Of a stretch of 64,000 nucleotides of DNA, positions 39,301-51,100 are shown piece after piece. This DNA is from Lingula anatina. Its lineage: Eukaryota; Brachiopoda; Lingulata; Lingulida; Lingulidae. Both the position numbers and the translations under genes were made by a program. Every line of letters begins with the position of its first letter. The first letter of the stretch is position 1. Under the pieces are notes generated by a model. The model was not told where the DNA came from. It saw nothing but the letters and a program-made list of their open reading frames with translations, and did no database searches. Location of the stretch: positions 62,001 through 126,000 of the forward strand of contig NW_019775839.1 of assembly GCF_001039355.2 (NCBI RefSeq), written 5' to 3'.

Positions 39301-42300
39301 GTGTCGTTGATCCGTATACTGCAGTTGAAATCAGTGTTGTTGAATCGTCTACTGCTGTTGAAGTAGGTGTTGTTGAATCGACTTCTGCTGTTGGAGTAGG
39401 TGTTGTTGAATCGTCTACTGCTGTTGAAGTAGGTGTCATTGTTTCGTATACTGCTGTTGAAGAAGTTGTTGTTGAATCGTCTACTCCTATTGAAGTCAGT
39501 ATTGTTGAATCATCTACTGCTGTCGAAGTAGGTGTTTCTGAATCGTCTACTGCTGCTGAAGAAGGTGTTGTTGAAGTGGCTGCTGCTGAAGTAGGTGTTG
39601 TTGAAGCGGGTGCTGTTGAAGTAGGTATTGTTGAAGTGGCTGCTGCTGCAGTAGTTGTTGAAGCGGATGCTGTTGACAAAGGTGTTGTTAAAGCGACTGT
39701 TGTTAACTTAGCTGTTGTTGAAGCGGCTGTAGTGATTGTTGAAGATGCAGTTGATGACATAAGCGCTGTTGAAGTAACTGTTTTAGACAATGTTGTCGTT
39801 AACGCGGCCTTTGGTATCGTACAGTTTTGTGCAGAGAAGATGACATTACGGATACGGATAAACGACCCTAATCTTACGTATCGCACATTTAACATAATTA
39901 CAGGGTAAACACAATAGGCCACAATGCTTAGCGTAAGTCAGCTGGGTTACGGGAAGTAAGTCGAGTTGGCCTCGTTTGAGGTGATGAGTGACAGCCTAAA
40001 TTGCCACCTCTCCCTCTACTGATGCTGCTGAGCGACAGCGTTAATTGTCATCTCCCAAGTCCCAGCCGCTTATCTGATTATCTGCCCGACTGCACACAAT
40101 CATTGTTCATCTATATGGGGCACGCTTTCATGGTATTCGTCCTTTAGATAGTATTTTAGATAGTATTTTCTTTCTTAACGATGTCTTGGTTCTCAAGGCT
40201 CAGTTACAATATAAAATATTACTCCTAAAATGGTTTCAATAGACGTTTTTGCTGCGTACGGATATAGCACATAGTTACTTATTTTTTTGCTGTTAATTGT
40301 GTTGTAAATTTCAAATTTCCCATGTGTTGTTGACTCTGAATGTTGAAAATAAAGGATCCATAACCCTAAGCCAAGGTCCCTACTACGTTTTGGACGCACG
40401 GTTTTCAGGTTACTAGCGTCCGACTAGGACGTAGCGAGATCGCACGTAGCGGCTGTTGATCATGTCCAAAAGTTTCTACGCGCTGTTTGCGTCCTCCAAA
40501 AGTCGCACGATGGTCGTGCTCCTCACGCACGAAGTCCCACTTTTTCCCCATTTTTATGGCCGTAGGCCACACGTAGCAGCCCGTACGTCTGGTTGGGACC
40601 TAGGCTCATAAGATGGCGTATTTTACGTTTTTCCTTGAGTCATCAATTTCATCTCAAATTATTACATTGAAATGCTCACACTATTATACATTTTGAACAT
40701 ATAATTGATTGCAGTTTAGACTGGCTTTGCCCCAACCTTTTAACCTTTTAACATCATTTTCGATCACGAAGAACAACAGGGGCCGGGTAATCTATCCAAA
40801 CACGTTTTTCTTTTTTTTTTTTTACGTTTAATTATAAAGCGGCGCGGAGTATTCAATTGGAGATTAAGACGACGGCAATAATATCCATTGACTCGTACGT
40901 CAAATTAAATGCTTGTAGAAAGGGTTTTTAAAAGGTTTTTCTAAGAACATGGAGTCGACAAAAAGTATGGAGCTTAAGCAAGCATTTAAGGAAGATAATC
41001 AACGATCATGGTAACTGCGTGTAATCCACGTGCCCGGGTCCCTTAAGTTCTTATCGGACGCTTCAAAGAATTGCGGAGATGGAAAAATGAGAGGACGATC
41101 TTATCGAAAATCTCAGTCTACCTGTACTTTGGAGTTATTAATCTAACTTACGTGGCAGGTAAGCTCTGATTAAACGCGTCACCAAAATCTTTTGTTCGAC
41201 TTAAAATGTCAAAGAAGTGCCACGTCTTACTTGTAATTTTGTCATCTTATGTGACATTTTGGCTTTACGGCTTATTTTGATTGTGGTGAAAATTTTTATC
41301 ATTTTTACCGCAATCCATTTGTCAGAAGTAACCTTCATCGATAATTCATCTAGTTGCTGACCTAGCAAATCTGTTTTTATTGCACTTTTCTATTACTCTC
41401 TGCCAGCATGGTTATATAATGTTTCCAAGGAATGTGACCGGCTACCATTACCAATAAATATGTTACAAAAATTGTTTTTTGAAATTTGCTTGGTTTGGTG
41501 CATGAAAGCTTGCTCTGCCCAAGGAGTTATAACTCCTTGCTCTGCCAAATTATACATTACCGATACGGGCTGTCACCAGTACCTTCTGTTTTTTTTTCTT
41601 TTTTTTTTTTTTTAAATTTATATCAGAATGTTCTATCTATCGCAATGAGTGAAATGTCTGGCATATATTCATATAGCAAATATTATTTTATGACATTATT
41701 CATACAACTTATTCAATACAGATTTAGTTCACGTGTATCTTGATGGAATGCTTTAAGCAAGCAGTTTTCTAAGAACTTTATCTTAAATTAATGGTTTTAT
41801 ATTCCCATCCTTCTGCTGAAACGAGCAGTTTGCTTGTTGTTTCATGAATAAAATAATGAATAAAAAGCCCTTCTCCATACAATGTTCTTCGTTTGATAAT
41901 TATCCTTGTTGAACAGTGAACGAAAATAAAGGCAGTCTTAAGAAATATGTTGATGGAGAGATAGGAAGTAGGTGATCTTATCGGAACTCTCAATTTACCT
42001 GTGCATTGCAGTAATTAAACTGTTAGCTTACGTGGCAGCTCTGATTAAGATCTTTTGTCCGACTTAAACTTTCAAGATGTGCCAAGTTTGATTTCAATCA
42101 CGCTCCCTGCGGCAACTGCCGATACGAAACCAGCAACTGACAACAGTGAAATTATCATCCCAAGAGGAAATCTTGTAGCCCTATTTCTACAATTATTATT
42201 ATCATCATTGAATAATAAGACTCTGCCCACCACCAATTAACTCAAACATTACAGAAAGAAGTTTCCGTTAAGATGTTATGTTGTTGGTGTGATCTGTAAG

Positions 42301-45137
42301 TTTGATGTTCATTACATAGGATTGGACGTTGCTTTAACAAATTAAAAAAACCCATAACACTCTTAAAATTAGACTGCGCTAAATAGGGTATCGACTAGTA
42401 AGCAAACAAAAATCAAGGAGGGAGGGATGTGCTAAAGAAACGGCATAATTACGGATAACTATTAGCAACTCTTTACTATCTAGAATTGTACACCATACTG
42501 ACTCTTGTCAAAGCAGACACAGCCTCTAAATACTGTAATACAATTGATGTAGTGTTTACCCCCCCCCCCCCTCACCCCCACTGATAATGACTGGCCTGTA
42601 ATTGTGCGTTTAACAAAGGTAGTGGTACAGTGATATTCACACCTTAAGCCTCTGGCGATAGTCAAGCAAGCAGAACAAGATATAAAACCAGGGACAGCGT
42701 TAACTTGAAAGGAACACTTTCATATTCAGGTTAATTTAAAGCTGATTCATGTTTGGAGATTCCCTAGCGATAATAACCACCAACTAACAAATTATGTGCA
42801 AGTTATATAAACATGTGGTCATAGGGTAAATGTATAAGCAATTCATATGCATTTCAACATTTCCTGAGGTTAAATAACCCTTTAAATGAAAGAGAGACAG
42901 AAAAAAAGGAAAATTGTCGTGAACGTGAACGTGAAGCAAGTCTTTTGCCTCCTGGTTAAAAATGAAAAGAAAACAACACCGATATTAAGGGCCTCACAAT
43001 GGGTCAAGTTCAAGAACACTCGAACCCGGGGTCTATAAAAGGCGGTTCATTACATGTTTTCACCAGTCTGTTGGTCTTGCCAACAGGCGAGGCTGCTGGA
43101 AAGACCAACAGCCTCAGTATAATCCAGTAACTAACCACCATGCACTGGTGATATTGCATCACTTGCACTGCTCAATGAGGGTTACACCTTTTAAAAGAAA
43201 AATCGCGTGCAGAACTGCAGGTGAAGGTAAATGGGCATCCTTGTAGTCTGTGTTGTCTTTATTTTGAGAATAGTTTGATAAATAATATAAATATAATTTA
43301 TAAAAATATAAAGTAGGTAAAAAGAATAATGTAATTTTATTAACACAAAAAATTACATGAATTAACTTGTACAACTGTACGGTAAACCCCAAATCGTCCA
43401 GCTCCGACATGTTTAGACTTGCTTGGTCGGACAGCCAGATTTCTGGTCCCCTCTTGAAATTAGAATTAAGACTAGCTGAATCATAGTTCTTAACCGTACC
43501 AAATGGCACCGTTCGCCCTGTAAAATACATTTTTTCAAATTATGTGCAATGCAGTCGCTAAGTTACATAAACGCGAGGTCATAGTATACCTGAAAGTGTA
43601 TAAGTTATCCGTATGCAATTCAACTTTTTCTGGGGTAACATATTCCTTCAAATGAAAAAAAAAAAAAAAAAAGAAAGAAAAGCAAGAAGACTCATGTTCA
43701 ATCCAGTGACCACACACCATGCAATGGTTTCTAGACATTGCGTCACTCGCTACCCAATGAGGGTTAATGCAGGTCAAAGGTCACTCCTAAAGCTATATAA
43801 GGCGGTGTTTTACGTAGACTCACCAGTCTGTTGGCATGTCCAGCAGGCGAATCTGATGGCACGTGCCTTCAGGTTCAGAAAAATCCAGTGAGCACCAACC
43901 ATGCAATGGTAACATTGCGTCACTCACACTATTCAGTGCGGGTTGGGCAGATTTTCTTTAATTTATTGTTTCTTAAACAATTTTCATTTTTGACAGAGGT
44001 CGGAGGGGGTGAAAAATATANAGAATTAAGACTAGCTGAATCATAGTTCTTAACCGTACCAAATGGCACCGTTCGCCCTGTAAAATACATTTTTTCAAAT
44101 TATGCGCAATGCAGTCGCTAAGTTACATAAACGCGAGGTCATAGTATACCTGAAAGTGTAAAAGTAATCCGTATGCAATTCAACTTTTTCTGGGGTAACA
44201 TATTCCTTCAAATGAAAAAAAAAAGAAAGAAAAGCAAGAAGACTCATGTTCAATCCAGTGACCACACACCATGCAATGGTTTCTAGACATTGCGTCACTC
44301 GCTACCCAATGAGGGTTAATGCAGGTCAAAGGTCACTCCTAAAGCTATATAAGGCGGTGTAACACGTAGAATCACCAGTCTGTTGGCATGTCCAGCAGGC
44401 GCGAATCTGATGGCACATGCCCACATGCCCTCAGATTCAGAAAAATCCAGTGAGCACCAACCATGCAATGGTAACATTGCGTCACTCACACTATTCAGTG
44501 CGGGTTGGGCAGATTTTCTTTAATTTATTGTTTCTTAAACAATTTTCATTTTTGACAGAGGTCGGAGGGGGTGAAAAATATATTTCAAAATCATGACTTT
44601 TTGGTAACTCACTTTCAACACTACATTAGACAATGGTAAAAACTAAAACAGAGAAAAGCAATTTTTGGACAAAAACAGCAATTTCTTCTCAATATTTTAT
44701 TTGTCTAAATAAATGTCAATTCTACGAATCATTCTTGTAAATTACAAAATAATAATAAAAAACATGCTTTTACGCTGCTGGTTCCCTCTTGAAACACTCC
44801 ACATGTAACGCAAGTTGTGCAGTTGATATGTTCATTTCTGACAGAAAGCAGTCAATAAAATTGCCTAAAACATCTGTAACACTGACCGGACAGACCATTT
44901 TGCATAATAATTTTGGTCCCTACTTCACTATAAACTGAGCCACACAACAGTGGTCAAATTCCTGCTTAAATCAAGACGGCTACTCCAGCACACTNGAAAG
45001 TGCACGGCGCCGGCATCAGCATCGGCGACGACAGACGCAGGTGATGGCAATATGTACAGACACATCTGTGTCTGTACATAAAAAAAAGATGAAGTATATT
45101 CTTGTGGAAAGTTTTAGAATTACGTATCTTTATTTGA

Positions 45138-45199
<62 letters not shown>

Positions 45200-48100
45200 C
45201 ATCTTAATATAACTATTTTACACACACCTTAAAAAAAACTAAAGAGTGAACTCAAAACAATATCCAATCCAATCACCAAACCAAGTGAATAACTATTATT
45301 TGGAGTTCTCTTGAGCATGATATGTGACTTAAAAAAATAATTTGACAGAACAGGGATAACTGAAATATCTGCTTATTAGACAAAATGATAAAACATAAAA
45401 ATTATTGGCAAGTCAACTGTTACACTGGTATTAAAAGGCTGTACCTGAAGTCCTTGTGTACTCTACACTTGACTCTGTGGGTTCCTAATCCAAGATCCAC
45501 AAATCTCTGACCTCCCATGTAAACATAATACTGGGAAAAATAAATCTGATTATTACTTTACAGAATAATAAGATCTGACTGAAAACTTTAAGTATATAAA
45601 AATTCTCAGTCATTAGGCAAGGATATATTATCTGCCAGCAAACATAAAACAAATGTTAAAAATAGTCATCAAAAAGTCTATCAAATTGCAATGAAGTTGT
45701 ATAGGAATAGATGTCAGCACTTCAGAATTTAAATGCATACCTGATTCAGTGCATCATAAAGGCTTTCATACAAATTCTCCAAGTTGAGGAGAACTACAGA
45801 CCTCCCTGTTTCCATGCAAACCTTGATGCGGTTGATGTTCCTGCACACCTAAACACAAACAATTGTATATGATTACATCAACACAGAGATACACAAGACT
45901 TGTATACTATTCATCTTATACACTATATTCATTTTTGTATGACCTTGTCAGCTAAAACTAAATATCAAAGATATTACAGATGTACACAAATATTGTGACT
46001 TTATGACTTAATTGAGGAACTATGAACATACGTCTTATTTTCAATTATATATTTAATGTAATTGACCAAATATCTACCTGTGTGTATTCTTGGTCTTTTG
46101 GAAAACTGCTTCCGAATATGATGATTGTGTCTTTCACATTCAGGAGATGATGTTGTAGAATACTAAGAGCAGCATAGTTCTCTGTCAAGATGAGCAAGTA
46201 CCTACTCTCGCTAGAAATGAAACTTAAAACATGCATCCATTTCTAATTAGATAATACTTCACACATCTATCAAAATGGCTTTAAAAAAGCAATATATGTG
46301 CTACATTTCTTTTTATCTCTCCTCAGGGCAAGATTTTTATGTACACTATGTAAAAACCAACTGCAAGCACATGTCAATTTATGAAGATTGATTCAGAATC
46401 AGTTTTACCTGTCCCCTATGCGTCCAGTGAGACTTGCACGGATAAGGCCAGAAGGAGAGTTGTCTGGATCATCTGGTCCAACCTAGGAAGAAGCATGAGC
46501 CAATTAGTTTAAGCAGAGTAAAAAAAAAAAAAAAAAAAACTGATGCAAATACATCTACAAAATCATGCAAGCAGTAAACCTATATAAGTACAGTGACCTT
46601 CAATAATTCTCCATGCATCGGTCTTCACCAGACATAAAATATGCTTTACTAAGCTGCTTATGAGCTATACATAAGATACTGAGTAACATTTTACCAAACT
46701 AAACATTAATTTATTAAAATGTAGCGTGTATTGCTCCTTACTGGTTCATTCTTGTTGACAGAAGGCAGTAAAGCAGCAAATTCTTCTTCTGGTTTGACAG
46801 TATCTAGGCCTCCAAAGTTCCTCTTTATAGCATGTTTTAATTGATGCCACGATGGGTGTTTTTTTGTGTCAGCAGCAAATGCATAAACCATCTTAACCAG
46901 ACTGAAAAATTATAGAACCAGAGAAAACATTACAGCAAAAATCTGAAAATCCCATTTTAAAAGCATTATCAAATCCCACTGACAGTTTTGAAATAGTAAT
47001 AAAAGTCATTGTGATGTCTGATTTTTTCTTACAAGCTATAGTCTCAAATAACATGCAATGGCAGACATGAACTTAATTTAAAGTACTACGTCATAATACC
47101 AACCTGTAGAAATCTCTTAGTCCAAAGAATTCTCTCATTGTTGATGTTGACCTTTCATACAATGTCAAGTATGCCTCTGACATGGGAGAAATGTATGGTT
47201 CAATCCAATTCTGCACCAGCTCATCCGAAGAACAGATGTCCCTACAATTATCAACAAAACATTTAAGGACGCTCTCTCATATTTCATATTTCTGCCCTAG
47301 CGATTTTGATTAAAATTTTAAGACAAAATCTTCTTACCATATGAGTAAAAAATATGAAAAAAAAAATTTGGGGTACTCCAGCTCGTTTTCGACAGGTGGC
47401 ATCCCGAAAAACGCTACGTTTATTACATTGCCTTATATGGGGATTTTGCCAAAATGCCCTTAATTTTGCTGAAAAATGCAAAAATAAAAAATTCTGCCCT
47501 AGCGATTTTAATTTTATGTGGATATGTTATAGATCTTGGTAGACCTCAAAGAAATTTACAGAAAAATATGTACCACACCATGCTTGATGCAAATGCTGAT
47601 ATATATTAACCACGACATCTTGATTTTCCCCCTAAACATGAAGAAATTATTTTTATAAACTATGTATTATATAAAATTTGCTAAAGGTTGAACACAAGAT
47701 TTTGTTAATTGAATGGGATGAAATAAAAAAATCAAATAACAGGGATCTTCCTGGGTCAAAATCTGGCTGGGCCATTTTTAAAAAATGTGTGCCGTGAATT
47801 TTTTTGTGATAATTCATTATGTTTCAATATAATTTTTTTTTATTTTAATCTTGATCATATTAAGATTAGAAACACTGAAAAAAGGCTTGGTGCTACTACT
47901 CTTATTGCACGGCCCAGGATTATGAGATCAAAGGATTTTCTGCTCTTTATTATTGCATACATCAACTAAATTTCTTGAATCAAGACAATATTCTAATACA
48001 TTATGGGCTGAATAATTTCTGTTAAGTAATTTACAAACTAAATTGGTAATGATTGGGTAAATTTGGATAAAGTTGGAATAAAGTATAATTTATCTTCTAA

Positions 48101-51100
48101 AATATACTGTTTATTTTCCCAGCATAAAAAGTATTACATGTATTTGCATAAAAAACTTTGGTCCTCTGTTGTGTGTTTTATGGTTTTGTCCATTTGCACT
48201 TTAACAAAACCATTACAAGAATGACATCCCAACACGCCAGATGAGTGCACACCTACAGTATTGCATCTTTCCAGGAGAGCTAAAAATCGCACTGTTTACA
48301 GGTCATATTGTTCAATAACATACTTAAATCAAAAAAAAAAAAAAAAAAAAAAAAAAAACATGAATCTTATTATTTAAACTAATTGTGAGAGAAAAGAGAA
48401 TTGTTTTCAGCATTCAAATCACCTCAACCTGGGTGATCGGGAACCAATGCTGAAGAAGACAATGTCTTGCTACACACATCGTAACCATATGACAAATCTA
48501 ACCAATACACTTTGTGGTCAAAATTCAAGCCCTTGTGAATGTTTTCTGTGAGATAAGATCATGTCACTGCTATACAAGCCTTACTAAAACGCTCTATTCA
48601 ATCCCTTCTTCACGTAATTTCGTACATTGCGGCATTAGTAAACAAAGTCGCAAGTGGGTACTTATGTCGTAAAAGACCAAGCGTTCACTGATACGCAACG
48701 CACTGTTGACATATTCGTAGCGATTCGACCAAAATAACATCAAATATTTCATACAGATTTCTTAAAAGGATGAATTACGTAATCTATTGCATGTATATTT
48801 TCATAATTAGCCGCTATCGCAAAAAAAAAACTACTCATGCGCGAAATCTGAGCATTAAAATTAATTTTAAGTGACGGTTTTTCAGTTAAAAGACTGGTTA
48901 ATATACAAAAAGGTATTCAACAGCAAAAAAGTAAAAACTACAAACCAAACTTGTAACAAGCAACCCTTGGTAAGGACATTGTCAAAGTGAACTTGTCACC
49001 TCCAGCTGGTCAACTTTTTGAAGAAAACGCTATATCACTTCAATAATAAATTTTTATTTTGTAATTTACTATGACGTCTTGAGTTCTTGACCCATACCTG
49101 GCAGTTTGAGTCAACTCCATGTCATCAGGGACCCCTCTTTGCACAAGTATTCCTCTGTTCATCTTAGCAGGATCCAAAGCCCAGTTGGAAATCCCAATAA
49201 AGGCCACTTTTTTGTAGGGTTCAGGCTTATCATCACCATCTGAACCATCCTCTAACAAAGGGTGCAATGTCTACAAAATGTAGCAGAAAAATAATCTTTA
49301 AATATTTAAAAAATAATTAATTAATTTGTTAATATTCTTCCAACAAAGTTTCAACAAAACTGTAAAATAAAAAAACTGTAAAATCAAAACTGTAAAAACT
49401 GCATCATCAACACTGTAAAAACAAATACAAATAACCTTAAGGGGCATCCTTGGAGAATCTTCAGCTAAGCCAACTTCATCCAAGACTACCACAGAGACAA
49501 ACTCATCTAGGTTTTTGTCTTTCTGGAAATGGGCACACTGACGGAAGGTTCCCACAATGCCCTCTGGTGTGGCAAGGGGGCTGCATTGGAATGAGCCCAT
49601 ACGGACCTTTGAAAATATAAATTTATAATCAATACATTTTTAAAAAATAAAATGCATCTTTTATCTGTTTCCACTTTTCATCAATTCTGCCACAAATTAT
49701 ATCACAAATATGTGAAGTATATATTGATTAACATCACTATGCTTCATTTAAGAAATATGGACTGTTACTCTTAATTATCCTATGGTGCATCTAGTAAAAT
49801 GTAAAAGTAATCCAGCATCAGGTATTGTCTCAAAGCAATTGTTCCTATTTTGGCTTTTTAAATAAATAAATTTTTATTGTTTTGTTACAAAATGTAGAAA
49901 TTTGGCAATAACACTACCTGCTTAAAGCTTTTGAATAGTTCTGAATGTGCTGAAGCTCCCTGCATGGCATCAGAGACTATTGTTTTAGCAAGAGACTTGG
50001 AACTCCCAGGTTTGCCAACAAGAAACAGTGGGATTCTCAGCTCTATGCACACCACCATCATAAACACATTCTCTTTCAGAGCTTGGTTCCTGGCAATGTT
50101 ATCACCCAGCTGAACTTGATCCAAGAAAACATCCTGGCATCTAGACAGCACACCAAATATGATGTTATTATGATGTTCTGCACAATCTCAGATTTTTTAA
50201 CCAAATGAACATTGAATCAATTTTACCACATGTAGCATATAAATGAGAACAGTTTTTAAGTATCATTACATCCAATTGTGAACCAGTTTTGACTTAAGCT
50301 TTCACAATAGTACACCTAGACATTTTCAAGTTTCTATAACATCCTCCATCATCAAAATACATCTGAACAAACAAAACTAAACATTCCTCACTCTACTATT
50401 TAGCATAAGAACCTACCTGACAATTTCTTCTTTGATAGTTGTGGCCCCATCAGGCAGACTGCAGGGAGCTGTGAACACCTTTGCAATCTCATCACGGTAT
50501 TCTTTTCTCTTCTGTAGACAGGCATGATAGCACACACCAAGAGCAAGCAGCAGACTTCTGGTGACGCCATCTGGGGGCTGCAATAGTTTTTGTTATGTCC
50601 TAATACATTTATGTACAGATATTGCACACATGTTAATACCTGTGCAGAGAATCTTTTAGCAATCACTACAGGTGATAAATCAACATAATCAATATCCTCA
50701 ATCCCGAGTATTTCACAATTCATTAATGAGATAAATGGCATATACAATAATAAGGTTGATTTATATTTAGTCAGTTTAGGCTGACTTCATCATTTAACGT
50801 ATAATAATTGACCAAACTACCAATTCTCTGGCTAGAAATTTTCAGAACAAAAAGCCAACTGAATTGTTAAAAATCAATAAATACAATTTGATATTAAAAG
50901 AAAAAGCAAATCAACATACATCATATGTAATTTCTGTGACATCTTCTTGTCCTCTGTATTTTTCTAGCAGGTCTCTCTCTGCCCTCTTATCCATAAGATC
51001 CCACAAGTGATTACCATGTGAATAGAACCATGTCATCACATTCATGACTCTCTCAATGTCACGAAGACTAACAAAACTGCACTCATCCTAGAAGAACATG

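Larger units (their letters stand above)
32125..45444. other. 13.3-kb interval in the RNF213-like gene without its expected exons
   Basis: On the minus strand this should be an intron, but the flanking exons do not match in phase (2 versus 0), so one or more exons are missing. The interval holds single-n marks at 32,502, 38,920, 44,021 and 44,995. It also has MITEs, a 146-bp tandem repeat, a 1.06-kb direct duplication, a 0.56-kb tandem duplication, a mucin-like frame and an opposite-strand exon candidate. GC and repeat style also vary across it. It is best seen as a patchwork, possibly not one contiguous chromosomal segment. Confidence 0.7.

Noticed and set aside
38943-39908. 321-codon plus-strand frame over the mucin-like repeat
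   Set aside because: The 33-bp repeat keeps both strands open. The plus product is a monotonous Val/Glu repeat with no known counterpart, whereas the minus product has a mucin composition and a donor site. Some doubt remains.
37859-40895. LTR retrotransposon with 1.06-kb LTRs
   Set aside because: The ends are not TG...CA, no primer-binding or polypurine site is seen, there is no reverse transcriptase, and one copy ends at a gap mark. Assembly duplication explains it better.
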